NCBI RefSeq assembly: GCF_964204865.1
Contig: NC_135260.1
Location: 3,038,001-3,102,000, forward strand
DNA: 64,000 nt
Direction: 5' to 3'
Source of the DNA: Styela clava
Lineage: Eukaryota > Chordata > Ascidiacea > Stolidobranchia > Styelidae
This document shows positions 1-21,509 of the stretch, in pieces. The notes below the pieces were generated by a model that had not been told where the DNA came from, ran no database searches, and saw only the letters and a list, made by a program, of their open reading frames with translations. Numbering within the stretch: position 1 is the first letter of the stretch; each line of letters begins with the position of its first letter. The position numbers and the translations under genes were made by a program.

Positions 1-460
1 TTCACAGGGGCCGTCTGTCTGGCTGAGGTCATGTTAAATATTTCACTCAAAATTAGCTTCATAGGTCTCTATTCATATGGGTGGAATTGCTGCATGCAAA
101 AGTTCATATTCAGTGGATACCCAAGGGAAAATAGTACCTTTGCAGTGACCAGAGTGTATTAGCTCCCTCATTTTTAGAATTAGTTGCAGAAAACGTAGAT
201 TTATTCCATGGATGTCTATTTTGACAAAAGCCCAAGGAAAAATAGTACTTTTGCAGGGACCCATTGGTGCAAAATGACGAAAACCACCTAATTTTCAAGT
301 ATACAAAGAATAGTTACAAAAAATGTATACCTATGGATCCATGGAGGTCAATTTTGACAATAGCTCAAGGCAAAATAGTGCTCTTGCACTGGCTTAAATC
401 TGTTGGTTCAAATGCGCAAATATCAATTAAAATTAGTGAGAAAACCCTTTCTGTTTTATA
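1..460. repeat. Diverged tandem repeat, about 3 units of 110-130 bp
   Basis: The phrase 'aaatagtac(t)tttgcag' after 'cccaagg' recurs near 120-155, 231-265 and 362-393, each preceded by a related 'tattttgacaa' block. The spacing is about 111 and 132 bp. This lies downstream of the PSMC4 stop and no gene was recognised in it. Confidence 0.5.
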
Positions 461-549
461 GTATAGAGACTTAGAGGTCACAGAAATATGGATTGCAGTT
501 TTAGTCAAAATTTAAATCAAAAAATAGTTTAGAAACTCTTCAATTCTCC

Positions 550-9930
<9,381 letters not shown>

Positions 9931-10859
9931 TTTCCAGGTTATGATATTCGAAGCATAGGAAAATGAGAATCAGCCTCAAAAACAAAATTGACTTTACCTA
10001 ACGCGGAAAACATGAATCAGCAGATATCAGAACTGCTAAGTAATTTTCAATCGCGCCACCTACCGGTGTGAATCAAAATGCCTTTTTTACATGCATTTAT
10101 TGAATTCTGCACTTGTATTATTATTAATGCAACCTATTCACACAAATATTAGAGAATATTACAGCAGCAAAATACGATGCAGTCAAGTCAACATATACAC
10201 AATAAAAATCGTATTCAAAATTTTAAAGGATCCGAAGTCATCTGGTTTTACCTCACCTCGATATAAACTGGTGACCGGACAAGAGGCCGCCGGGATAAAT
10301 ATCTCATCTTATCTTTAGGGCAGATATGAGCAAGGTTTTTGGACTTCGTGCCAAAAACTTTGCTCATCTAACCTAGCGAGCCATGTTAGTTTGACGTGAA
10401 AAGTTACATTTTATAAATAATATTTAGAGTATTACAAAAGCAACAGTGGGTAATAATAAGCATCGGGCCAAAACTTAATTTAATCGCAATCTCAACATAT
10501 TCCCTGAGCTATTTTTAGCTAAAACATCTGAATTTGTTTATTGTTTGGTTGTGACAGCATCGGGCGGGCCAGATTGAATTACTCAACGGGTCGCATTTGG
10601 CCCGCGAAACTTAGTTTGCCCATGTCAGTTTTAGAGTGTCTGTCCTTACACACCCCTGATTTAATCGAATGACTCGGGCTCAGCCAACGACTAACATACC
10701 GGCCAACGATTGGGCTCAGCTAACCACCAGCGAGACTTACCTCAGTGATTGATTCGACTTCGGACTCGAATTAACCCGGATGACCCGAGTTTAGGGACTT
10801 CTACCAAACACTGTCGGTGGTGGATTTTAGAGAATCGTCTAGGGAAAAATATAAAACCT

Positions 10860-10970
10860 TTCGGACCTCCTGAAGTACCAAGATGGCGCACAACCCGAAC
10901 TCAGGTTGTGTACCAGTTTAGGGGTTCAGGTTATGCGACATCTTGGTGCGCATACTTCAGGAGCACCACC
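10860..10970. mobile_element. Foldback element (short form)
   Basis: Arms 'cctcctgaagtaccaagatg' and 'catcttggtgcgcatacttc' are inverted repeats around a core containing 'tcaggttgtgtacca'. It belongs to the CCAAGATGGCG foldback family. Confidence 0.8.
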
Positions 10971-13159
10971 CTTTCAATGGCCATACAACACAAGAAAATA
11001 CGCTCAAATAAATTGAAATATCAATAAAATAGACGAATTATATCAAGTTATTATTCCCAGATAATACATCCTTTGGCAAAATTTTGATCCAATTTATATC
11101 AATTCTCCAAATAAAGGTGGTAATAACTAGAAAAGCCAACTAAGTTACCATTTTTGCTGTTGACACAGTCGATGCATTTCGATCCAATTGGTAACGTTCC
11201 GGATTACGCTTGACTAACTAACTTTCCATGCTCCATTCCTGTGCGCAAGTGAATCCGTTGCTTACAACGTAAGGATGCTGTAACAAAAATAAAGATGACT
11301 ATTCTATTTAATAAAATAACACAAGTTTGATTCAAGAATCTCGCTGCTCATTAACACAAATGTATTTCTGTAACGTTTTGTCTGACTATAATTGAAATAT
11401 ACTTGTCTGAAAAAGTTTGTATCTTTCAAACGAAACACCACATAAATACATTTTTGTTAGCATGCAGCAAAACTCTTGAATTAAATAGAACAACTACGAA
11501 AGCTAACTAGTTTTACGAAGATTTTTAACAACGGAATCCATCTTCATTATACCGTACTAGTTGAACTCAAATAACATATCTTCAAACCGCACTCACGTTT
11601 AGCTTAGGCAAGCTTATGAGGGGAATTCAAGAGTTATATGAATACACCACCGCAGGTCATATAAACAGAAACGCCTTTATGACTATGCGTAATATCCGAA
11701 ACCGTCGATTTAAATTCACCAAATCGAGAGCGCCTACTTGACTTCTTCGATGCGCTTTAAAGTGAGAGCAGTTTATAGCTTATTGAAGTGCCAGTATATT
11801 CTACGAGTTATAATAGGACAGAAGATTATAATTGTATGGTCGCCAGAGCATTGAACATGGTGGCAAAAATTTCGCATCAATCGAAAGTAAACAGTAAAAG
11901 TAGATCAAAATGGGACAAGAAATAATAGGATAAGTATAGAATTTCCACATTTATTTTATCTCGGGGGAGAGGTGAGCCGATAATACGACACAATCATACG
12001 GATAATCACGGTTTCTCTTTCGGTTACTTTTCCATGTCGGACGGATATGGGAATAGTTAACCAGTTATTTGTTTTCAAAAAGTAAAATGGCTTTATTTGT
12101 ACACGAGAACAAAAGTATTACGATCTTTTTTAGAATAGAAATTTCTATTTGAGTTAGCGCTGTTAAATATGTATTGAAATGTCTTTTTCTGAACGTTTCG
12201 CCTATCTATGCATTGGAAAGTTCAGTCGGCAGATTTCTACTATTGTCAGTAACAGCTTATCCTGTACGCGGCGTAGCAACAAATGCTATGTCATTGGAAT
12301 GTAAATGGAACGAAATATTTGGAAGTAAAGCTTACAAGTGTTACAAATGAAACTGGGATAATAGAGTTCTGTTGTTTGTTTAGGTACATTGTAATATGTG
12401 TAAACCACTTCAGAGTGATATTCTAGTTTGGCTTTGAAAACAATGTAAAACCCAGATGGGCGGACTATTCTGTGCCCATGTTTCTGTCCGTTTTTTAAGT
12501 CTGGTAAGTAGATTCTGCTATATTCGAGCAAAGCTTGTCTGTGGCGCAGCAGTCGAAGGGTCAAACTAATAGACGAGAATTAGTACATAGAATATCTGTG
12601 GTGTACGCTGTTTTCGAATAGGCTTAGCACCACTTGTAAGTATGACATTTTAGTTCAGTTTTGTGTGCATAGTAAAACCTAGACATTCTTGAAATTGTTA
12701 TTGAATTTGTTTTGTCTACGGGAAGAAATATTTAGGATTAATTAATTATTACAATCCATTTATTTGTCTAATTATTTATTTGTAAATTTTATATAATATG
12801 TTAGTATAGGATCTTTAATTCGAATTGATCAAAGGAGCAAAATACCACTGATGGTATAAGCGCCAAAACAACAAGACCTAGAATGGCCGACAAACTTACT
12901 GTTTGTATCTCCACTGCTCCTGCGTGTATTTTATCGCCATGTATTGTTACAATTCTCTTATGAAATTTCAATAGAATGCTCTATTTGCGTTGGCGCTGTC
13001 TAATTGTGTATTGAAATTTCTTTGTCTGTACGTCTATTCGTTTAGAATTGTTGTCAGCAGTGTTGCTATAGTGTAGTAAGCAGATTTATGCAGCGTAGCA
13101 GAACAAACATGTACTATTAGAGTGGAACTGAAGCGATACTCAATAGAGAATATTAGGTA

Positions 13160-13266
13160 ATCCTGAAGTATGCGCACCTAGATGTCTCACAACCTGAATC
13201 CTAATCAGGTACACAACCTGAGTTCAGGTTGTGCGCCTTCTTGGTGCGCATATTTCAGGAGGTCCG
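13160..13266. mobile_element. Foldback element (short form)
   Basis: 'tcctgaagtatgcgcacc' is paired with 'ggtgcgcatatttcagga'. The core 'acaacctga...tcaggttgt' is also inverted. The left arm has lost part of the CCAAGATGGCG motif. Confidence 0.8.
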
Positions 13267-13414
13267 AATATTATTTTGTGCGGTCGATAGAGCATTGGTA
13301 ATAATGGAAATAGTATCGCATTAATGAAACGTAAAATTTATGTGTGTTGAAAAGAAGGCAGGAGTAATAGAGTTTCTGTAGCTTGTATAGCTTCAGAGAA
13401 ATGTATACATCCCT

Positions 13415-13590
13415 ATTGCCGCTGGTCGGTTACGACTTTCTCCACCATCAGGTCCATGTATCTGAAAACAATTAACTGGCTAAGTAATTCCATACCCGAC
13501 ATGGAATGGTAACCGGACGAGTAACCGTGGTTTGCCATATGATTAAGCCGTCTTATCGGCTTTCCTCTCCCCGGGATAAATATGTAAATA
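13415..13590 (+). repeat. tRNA-SINE 3' half
   Basis: From 'ccgctggtcggttacg' through 'catggaatggtaaccggac' to the terminal 'ccccgggataaatatgtaaa'. It is well preserved. Confidence 0.8.
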
Positions 13591-14069
13591 TTTTTTTGGC
13601 CGGGGGGTGGGGGGGGGGGCAGTTATTTTTTTGTATAATGACGTAATACGACGCTTACTTGTGCCCTTTGTTGTCGAAGTTATCCAAGGTATACGAGCGC
13701 GCATTTTCATATATCTCTCTTAATTCATTTGGTAAAAGGATTATTGATATCAAGCCATGGAAAGTCCGGTTTTGTGTAAACCGGCTAAGAATAGTAAAAA
13801 TGGTGTTGTAAAAGAAAAATTAAGTCACACTGCAAATGCCGCAAAATTGAAATCGAAAAAATAGGCTAAAATTATGGTTGTTGGCTACCCTTACAATAGT
13901 GAGACCTGGAATGACCAGGCAAAGTTATGTTTCCATTTCTTACCTTATCGTTTATATCTTCACTGCTCTAGAGTGTATTTCACCGCCATGTATTGTCACA
14001 ATGCTCCCAAAAATATTCAATAGAATGTTCTGTTTGCGTTAGCGCTGTGTTTTGAAGTTCTTGAACGTT

Positions 14070-14185
14070 AGCGGCGAGGAATCAAGCAATCCTCTCACAC
14101 CTAATTAACCCCGCATGGGATTCGAACCAGCACAGGGTTATCAGAGGTGCGTTGGCGAGCGTATTCCTAACGCCTACGCCTATTC
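14070..14185 (-). repeat. tRNA-SINE head directly upstream of a gene
   Basis: On the minus strand this is the SINE 5' region, with 'ggttcgaatcccatgcgg'. It abuts the 5' flank of the first claudin-like gene. Confidence 0.75.
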
Positions 14186-14261
14186 CTTATTTCTCTTATC
14201 CAAACGAATGGTTCGAAAATTTACAGCGATGTATTTTTATCATTTACTTCAGGTTGAAAAA

Positions 14262-16244
14262 ATGACGTCAGAAAGGCTTTTACATGCAATAGTACTATCT
14301 TTACAATCAATACAGTTTGCATTGGCTCTTTTTTGTCTGCTTTCTAACACCTGGTTGGTCACTTCAAACGGGGAAGCAAGTCAAGGCCTGTTTAACCGAT
14401 GCTACCCTGCTGACAATGACTCGTGCATAGAGGTGAATGGTTGCCTTTCTTGCAATGGCAGTTCTGGCGATAGAGAATGTGTTGCACTACCTGGATACAG
14501 TAAGTTAATATTTATATCATAGTGCAAGGTTTTTTCAAACTGAACACAAGAACACAAGGGCTAGGACTTCAATATTTGCGAAGCAAGCCTACATTAATTT
14601 AAAGTATATTAAATTTCCTTAATCGGAGAGAAAGGCGTGGATAACCGTCGTATAAAAAAACCAACGTTAACCAAAGCGCCCCCATGATAAATGTTCACAT
14701 GTTATTGATTTTTTAGTTTAACTTTTTTTTTTTTTTTGAGTTCGGGTTAGAAGTCGACTTTTTTATGATCCGAAATCAGAGTCGAGTCTTTTCTCCAAAC
14801 CGGAATCGGGAGTCGAAGTCCATTGCAAATTTGGTACTCTCGTAGTGTGTGTACCAAGTAGGGTTAAGCCATAATTTTATTCCGATTTTTCCTATTTTAG
14901 TTCTATTACGAGTTCGGAGACTGTCTGTGTTAGCCAAGTGAATGTGACTGCCTATATGTTTCAGTCCCTTTACACAACTTGATGTGAATAAGGCGAACAA
15001 AATTAGTTACCTCCATATTGGTACATACACTTCTGGAGCGCCCTAAATTTTCCCTCAAAACTCCACAACAATGCTTGTAGTTATTGTATTTATTTCATTT
15101 TCTCAGCTCAGGGGCCGGACGAGCTTATTGTGGGAGGTCTTTTAACAACATCCGTTATCTATCGTGCCATCATAATGGTCATAACCATATTTCTCCTGTG
15201 CACTGGTGAAGATTCTGCACCAGATATGCGGAAAGATCTGAAAGATTACCTGCCCAAATTTGAAGAATGCTCAGGTAACTAATCAACGCTTCCTCTTTTT
15301 GTAGCGCGTTTTCACGAGTCCAACTCTTTTGTTGTTACCGGGTTATAGGTCCCAGGTCGGAACAGCTTGCCTAATCAAATAAAGGGAGGCCTAATTGAAC
15401 TGGAAATTTTGAAACGCCACAAAACCTATCGTTAAGTTATCAGGGGGGTAGACCATTTGAAAAATTGTATCATCATAGTAGTTGCCAGATAGTCGGTTTA
15501 AAAGTCAAAGAAGATTTCGCTGATGTAAAATGGTTCCCATACAAGTGGGACGTCAAATTAAAACTTCCTAAACTTCTCAAAGGCTTCATTACATCAAGTG
15601 CGACGGTTTGGCTCTTCGTGCTAAGCGTCAAGAATACGCTCGCCACCGCACCTTTGATTACTCTGCCTGGGTTCGCATGTTCGAATCCCATGCGGAGATA
15701 GTTATGTGCGAGAGAATTGCTGCACTCCTCGCCGCCGTAGGGTGGTTAACGTAGCCGCTGGTCGGTTACGGCTCCCTCCACCATCAAGTCCATGCTCCCG
15801 AAAACAAATAACTATCTAATCCCATACCCGACATGGAATGGAAACCAGATCGAGAGGCCGTGGTTCGCCATATGATTATGCCGTCTTATCGGCTTTCCTT
15901 ACCCCCGGGACAAATATGCAAATCCTATCCTATCCAGGTTTCCAGTACTTCAAAAATCCGAGGCTCTCGCTCGGATTCAATTGAGCACCTTACATTTAAT
16001 GTTTTTCCATACTTCAGGTGTGTGTGACATAGGCATTCTGGGCATTTACAACTTTTTAAATATGACGAATCGTTCTGGTGACTACTGCTTCATATTTGGT
16101 GCAGCATATTGGATCAACTATCTTCGACCGTTTCTGTCTCTACTTTTGCTTCGAGGTTTACCTGGTTGTTTACACTATGCGGGGAAGTCAAAGGTCATCC
16201 GGAAGTGTGTGAACCGGAAAACATCGAAAACACCAGATACCTAG
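14262..16244 (+). CDS. PMP22/claudin-like tetraspan membrane protein, copy 1
   Basis: Three exons, 14262-14499, 15107-15274 and 16018-16244, join in phase 1 twice to give 210 residues. The first segment (about residues 6-29) is hydrophobic. It is followed by the claudin-superfamily extracellular pattern: W31, then G42-L43-F44, C47 and C55, the same W...GLW-x-x-C...C layout as claudins. The loop has N-x-S sites at N52 and in CNGSSG. Further hydrophobic segments lie near 86-110, 137-152 and 160-183, and a short basic tail follows. Family members act in cell junctions, myelin or as channel subunits; nothing here says which. The ATG at 14262 was chosen because the paralogue starts at the same codon; the open frame further upstream is SINE sequence. 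A CAG about 10 bp before the ATG could be the acceptor of an untranslated exon. Confidence 0.78.
14820..15045. mobile_element. Foldback element (long form) in intron 1 of claudin-like copy 1
   Basis: 'tttggtactctcgtagtgtg' at the left and 'attggtacatacacttctgg' at the right, with 'tagccaagtgaatgtgac' and 'aggcgaacaaaattagttac' inside. A related sequence occupies the same intron position in the paralogue (about 22515-22715). Confidence 0.75.
15600..15945 (+). repeat. tRNA-derived SINE, the most complete copy here
   Basis: About 340 bp. The head has 'tggctcttcgtgctaagcg' (box A like) and 'atgttcgaatcccatgcgg' (box B). The body runs through 'gccgccgtagggtgg', 'cggttacggctccctccacc', 'cccatacccgacatgg' and 'gaggccgtggttcgccatat' to 'cccgggacaaatatg' and a 'tcctatcc' tail. 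The spacing suggests a class II (long variable arm) tRNA ancestor. It sits in intron 2 of the claudin-like gene. Confidence 0.88.
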
Positions 16245-16609
16245 TTGAACTTACACGGGTTAGCGTCCGTCAAGCACTAATGACTAATATGTGAATATGT
16301 ATTATACGTTATTCAACTATTCCACTCCAAATAAGATCCTGAGCAAGCACAAAAAGGGGGGAGAAATTCCATCCAATTTTGTACTTATATCGTGAAAAGA
16401 ATCTTTATTCTATCTGAATATACACGGATGTTTGCCCGAATCTTGACCCTGGAACAAACACTTTCTATACTTTTAAAATTCTTGATGCTCTTATTGAGAT
16501 GATTCTCGAGAGTTAGCACTGACAGGCCGGTTTATATGTTCAAAACTATCATTATGATTCAAGGTATAACGACCTAGTATTTGGAAGTACTGATAGATAA
16601 TTTCAGCAC

Positions 16610-16775
16610 AGTCTATCGCGGTCCATGCTTCCGAAAACAAATAACTGGCTAACTAATCCCATACCCGACCTGGACTGGTAACCGGACGAGAGGCCGTGGT
16701 TCGCCATAGGATTAAGCCGTATTATCGGCTTTCCTCTCCCCCGGGATAAATATGTGAATCCTTCCTTCCTTCCAT
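16610..16775 (+). repeat. tRNA-SINE 3' half
   Basis: 'tccatgcttccgaaaacaaa' through 'gaggccgtggttcgccata' to 'cccccgggataaatatgtga' and a 'ccttcctt' tail. Confidence 0.82.
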
Positions 16776-16997
16776 CCAAACTAAATTTCTCGCAATACAA
16801 AATGACCAATTGCGCAGTTTAGATTTTGTTACTGTTTTTTTTTATTAAGTCAGAAGACTCAAGATTCCGGATTGGTTATTCATTGATACAGCAACTCTCA
16901 CTTAATAGTCTCATAATACAAATTCGGATGTTAGTACAATACTCAGACCAGAAAAACAGCATCGAACAAGTGTTAGCAAAACAGTATACGAGCATAA

Positions 16998-17243
16998 GAA
17001 AATATGGTGCTCCCGAAGTATGCGAACCAAGATGGCGGACATCGGAACGTAACATGGGTAAAAGGTTAGGGTTAGACCATAATTTTTTTCCAATTTTCCT
17101 CATTTTAGTCCTATTATCAGTTCGAAGACTAGCCAAGAGCCTCCCGTAGTATTTATACCTAAAATTATGGCCTAACCCTAACCTAGTACACATATTACCT
17201 TCCGATGTCCGCCATCTTGGTTCGCATACTTCGGGAGCCCCGA
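16998..17243. mobile_element. Foldback element (long form), near-perfect arms
   Basis: Left arm 'tgctcccgaagtatgcgaac' followed by 'caagatggcggacatcgg'; right arm 'ccgatgtccgccatcttgg' followed by 'ttcgcatacttcgggag'. Inner arms include 'ggttagggttagaccataat' and 'attatggcctaaccctaacc'. Single strands could form a hairpin of about 240 nt. No coding sequence. Confidence 0.92.
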
Positions 17244-18089
17244 AAATATATACACAACACGGACACTATGGTCCGTGGCACAATGAAATTTAATTTTCAT
17301 ACATCTAAAAAAGGAAATACAACTAAAACTTGTGAAATATGCAGCGAAGCCAGGAAAATGGGCCAATGTTATCCGAAATGCCTTAGGTATGGACAAAACC
17401 CCAATCTATGTCATTTATTGACGGTGCACCTTATAACCTGGTCTCAGTAAAATACAGTACAAATGTGCTTTACGGTTCATTTTTGAATATAATTTTCTGT
17501 TTGTGTTAGCGCTGTTAAATGTGTATTAAACTGTCTTTGTCTGAACGTTTCGCCTATCTACGCGTTTGAAGTCTGGTCAGCAGATTCTACTGTATCCAGC
17601 AGTAGTTCTCAAACGATCCACAGGGGGCGTTAGCAATTTTTTGAAGTGACGTGAAACTAATTAAAATAAATATATTTGTTAGACTTGATCTTGCCCGCCT
17701 TATTTTGGATATTTACATTTATTTCATTATTTTACGTTCCACCCCCATATTTTCAACGTGTTTTTTTAATAAAACATACTTTCGCCTTACTATCTGTTAC
17801 ATGTTGCCTATTGTTAGCTAGGTGGGGTGCGAAATTTCGAAATATTTTAGTTTGACTTATAGCAGGGGGTGCGCCGCACTAAATACATTTTGTATTTATT
17901 ATAAATGTTTTATTGTTTATTATTTTGAATGATGTATTTATTATAAATCAACAAATTCATTTTACATTTGTATGTCGTTTACTTTCTGTTAGGTATATAG
18001 TGTATGCCTCTGTAGTCTATCTAAAACAATCGAGTAAGACACTACTTGCTGCAAAATAGCGAGCTGCAGTTTATTTATCTGCTGAACCG

Positions 18090-18175
18090 AGGTTAACAAA
18101 CATGAAGGATATTTTTAGCATTTCGAGGAAAAATCAGGCAGTGACGAGGAAGAAGAGTCGACATTTCTTGTTTTA
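18090..18175 (+). pseudogene. Possible hAT/BED-type transposase N-terminus relic
   Basis: A frame starting at an ATG near 18101 reads MKDIFSISRKNQAV, then stays open for a few basic residues. A related frame, MSNFFSISK-stop-NQAK, lies near 48085, and a decayed one on the minus strand near 21950-22030. Conservation over three hAT-like copies suggests remains of a transposase start. The family assignment is inference. Confidence 0.35.
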
Positions 18176-18417
18176 TTTCTCAGGCCTACATGTTTACAAA
18201 CTTTAAAAAGCATAAGTTACACAGTAGCGATCACAAAACTTGTGTTTTTATCCGTTTAATTTTTAGTCAGCAGATTCTGCTAGAGTTGAGCATAGCTTGT
18301 ATATAGCGCTGGAACGCTATTCAACACTCAACAGCAATAGAGACTGGTATCGCATTAATAAGTTAAAATTTGCGAGGGTCCAAAAAGAATGTATTTGCCG
18401 AAGCCTAATTCATTTAA

Positions 18418-18530
18418 TGGACCTCCTGAAGTATGCGCACCAAGATGGCGCACAACCTGAACTCAGGTTGTGTACCAGGTTAAGGTTCAGGTTGTGCGAC
18501 ATCTTGGTGCGCATACTTCAGAAGTACCCA
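18418..18530. mobile_element. Foldback element (short form)
   Basis: 'cctcctgaagtatgcgcacc' is paired with 'ggtgcgcatacttcagaag'. The core contains 'caagatggcgcacaacctga' and 'tcaggttgtgcgacatcttg'. Confidence 0.88.
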
Positions 18531-19067
18531 TTTATGTTTTATATAACACTGAAGTGTTTCTTATAAGCTGTTTACTTCTGCGATGAAAATATTCGTAATA
18601 ATATTCACTAAAATTTCCTATTTTAACTGGTTCAACAACTCAACAACTTTTAGGTACAAATTTCCAACTATGTGCAACAAATATAGTGTTCCAAATGAAA
18701 ACAGAATTACACTGTTCCTTTAGGGAGATGTTATGAATAGTTTTGGTCAGAGAGACACATTACAATCTAATAAGTTTTACGATTTGACACAACTAACGAA
18801 ACCTTACAAACATCATTATTTATTCTAATTATCGTATTACTGTACCGTCAACTATTGTAAAGCAAACAGTCTTATGCAAACATGTCGTAACTGCCGCTGA
18901 TTAACACCACTATTCAATTTTTAACTAATTTTCGGTTGTGTGCTGCCTGGCTGGGTTCAGCATATAACATATCATATCACTTGCAGGTAGACAACAGATA
19001 GATTTTAGTTGTTCGTTTTGAAGTTTGTTCATATCCAGTGTAGTATGTATATGCACCAATTAATCAG

Positions 19068-19475
19068 GGCTTGGCATTTTCGAACACCTGATGATTTCAG
19101 AATCGAATCGAATAATATTTTCGAATCGAATCTCGAATACTTTGGAGATATAAAATTGTATGTAACTTTTTTTATTGTACAGTATTAGGTCCTCCAAGCA
19201 CATAAATTACTGAAAACATAGAATACGTCACTCGGGCAGATTGCTGAGCGTTCACACACAATAAAAATACACGTTCTGGTTATACACGTTGTCATCAATA
19301 ACTCACTACAGAAAAGAGTCATATGTCATAATTGCGTTTTAAAATATGACTGCAATAAAAAAAATGAGAAATTTAGCTAAATTTAAAAAAACAAGATGGC
19401 GGCGATTCAAAATTTTTCTCTGTCTCTATTATTCGAATAATTTCGTATTCGATTCGAAATGCTCATCCCTACAAT
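19068..19475. mobile_element. hAT-type MITE, TAGGGCTGGGCAT family, diverged
   Basis: 'agggcttggcattttcgaa' at the left and 'gattcgaaatgctcatccct' at the right. The interior has 'ctgatgatttcagaatcgaa' and 'acataaattactgaaaacat', matching 59898-60272. Confidence 0.7.
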
Positions 19476-21304
19476 TAAGTGATATTCTAGTTCGCCTTCG
19501 GGACAATGTAACTTTAGAATGCCGAGGCAAACTTGGGTTCGTGTTTTATTCGTCTAAGTTTTGTTTCAGATTCAGCTTTAGTCCAGTACAGCAGGCGTCG
19601 GCAACCTACGGCCTGCGGGTCGGATCCGGCCCGCAGAGCACTATAATCCGGCCTGCGACGCTTCACTGAATTATATTAACAAATTATAGCTGTTTCGTAG
19701 ATTATATTCTCTACGCAAAAGAATTTACGTGCAGACTAAATATATTATAACTCAACTCTTTGAACTCTTAATCCCCAGAACGACGCTACTCTCTCACCCT
19801 GACCTCCCACGGCGTCCCATCGATTTGACGCGTTAAAAAATTGTAATATCTCTAATTTTAAATCAACATAACTTCTAAACCATTAGATATCAGATGGTCT
19901 GTAATATGTCATATAAAAGCTTATCTAGTCTTTTATTTTTAACTGGCATTATTTTTTACGAGTAAGCCTATTTTTAGTCCCATCTACTAATTTTTTGTAT
20001 TTTGGTAAGATTTAATACCTTTTTTAGAAATGTATCATCAATATAAGTAAAATTTTGAATACTATACAAAATTACCTTTCGGGGAATATACGGACGACTT
20101 TCTTAACATAAGCATAACTCATTTTATTGCAGAATTTGTACAATCGATTCAAATGGTTTGCGAACAAAATTGATCAACTATTTTGACGTCAAGTTTGCGT
20201 AACGACGTTGTCGTGATAACGTTCATGCGACGTTTCGTGCGTAACGCTTTGCATGAGGTAGATTGCGCAGTTGCACATCTGGTCGTTCACAGCTTGAGTT
20301 CAGATTGTGTCATCATTGCATCAGTATCATATCCTCGGCCGCAGATAAAACCATTATATTCAGACGAATCTTGATCGAACATAGTAAAATTATGGAGGAA
20401 TTAGAATCTAAAGGCCATTTTATATACGTTTATTATTTGAATATGGGACGAAAATGAATGGTCAAAGGGGAATATTTGATCTTCATGCATTTATGAGGTT
20501 CCGCCGGAAACATCAAGGCTAATTATTCACCGGTGGGTATCATGAAATTGAATAAAAAAACTGATAACGGGTACGCGAAAGACATGGTGTTCACCTGGTC
20601 AGTGTTTTACATTTTGCGGCCTCATTAGATTTTCGAAATTACTGCATATACGCTACATTCCTGATATCGCTATATTTACAATGGATTTTAAACGAAAGCT
20701 TTGTCCAGATGAAATATTGGATGTATTCATCTATCGGAAGAAGAAAATATGGCACAATAAAGTGCCGCTAACAATGCATTCATCGATATGTTCCATCATT
20801 CCGTTTTTAGAAATCCGTTTTTTTGCTATTCGTATTTTTCATATCTTTATGCAATTAAAACGGCAATAACACTGCATATTGTGTGTTTTAGTCGAACAGA
20901 TTTTGAGACTAGATGTTATTCGTAAATTCCCCCGTGTATCGTTTACAAGTCGTTAGTCGACTAACGGGTGCTGAAGCACGGGTGTGTCTCATCTTGTTTA
21001 TTCGTGTATTATCACAACTCGGAACTTTTGTACAACGCCCCGCCACTATTGCGATGTTGTGAGATTTGAGAAAAACACCTCGATTTAAAATATAAAATTG
21101 TTAATGATTTGAAAAATTGAATTTTCATCGCAATCTGCATTCCTAACCCAAACCCTAACTGGATAATTAGAGGGTATTTTTGGCCGGGGCTTTCTACAAA
21201 TCTTATTCGAAGTTTTTTCGAAGGAGGAAATGAATCAAGACTTTGCTTTTTCAGTTTCGAACTCGCCCATGTCTTCCAATCACTAGGTCTTTAGGTCACT
21301 AGAG

Positions 21305-21414
21305 GGTGCTCCCTAAGTATGTACACCAAGATGGCGCACAACCTGAACCCTAACCTGGTACACATACTATGTTCAGGTTGTACGACATCTTGGTGAACAT
21401 ACTTCGGGAGCTCC
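21305..21414. mobile_element. Foldback element (short form), 95 bp before a start codon
   Basis: 'gctccctaagtatgtacacc' is paired with 'ggtgaacatacttcgggagc'. It carries 'caagatggcgcacaacctga'. It lies just upstream of the second claudin-like gene and is absent from the equivalent place before the first. Confidence 0.85.
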
Positions 21415-21509
21415 CATTAAAATACAGCGGATGACCACTTGACACGTACCACAAATTCTTATTTCTCTTTCTAAACTGCGATGCTTTATTCCAATTTAGT
21501 ACAAATAAA

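Larger units (their letters stand above)
12120..14070 (+). repeat. Unclassified repeat, three diverged copies
   Basis: Shared landmarks are 'tgttagcgctgt' or 'gttggcgctgt', followed by 'gtattgaaatntcttt', a 'tcagcagat' block and 'attagagtggaactg'. Copies lie at about 12120-12600, 12870-13400 and 13890-14070; a further copy is at about 17465-18420. No coding frame is conserved among them. Confidence 0.55.
9931..14261. other. Gene-free stretch between PSMC4 and the first claudin-like gene
   Basis: I found no credible exon. It should contain the PSMC4 promoter just above 9930. The rest holds a hAT-like remnant (about 10325-10625), SINE fragments (about 10255-10315, 11960-12070 reverse, 13415-13590, 14070-14185 reverse), two foldback elements and an unclassified repeat seen three times at 12120-14070. 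Confidence 0.6.
16245..21509. other. Intergenic stretch between the claudin-like pair
   Basis: No exon recognised. The first 200 bp is the 3' flank shared with the paralogue. The rest holds SINE and foldback copies, hAT-like remnants (about 17600-18260, 19068-19475 and 19591 onward) and one more copy of the repeat seen at 12120-14070. Confidence 0.6.

Noticed and set aside
14115-14261. Longer open frame upstream of the first claudin-like ATG
   Set aside because: The extra residues come from an inverted SINE head and are not present in the paralogue.
16876-17193. Open frames across the foldback at 16998-17243
   Set aside because: They are read through inverted arms; the same peptides recur wherever the foldback occurs, so they are repeat artefacts.
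20183-20869. Short frames near 20.2-20.9 kb
   Set aside because: No domain, no splice structure and no paralogue; the sequence looks like decayed transposon.
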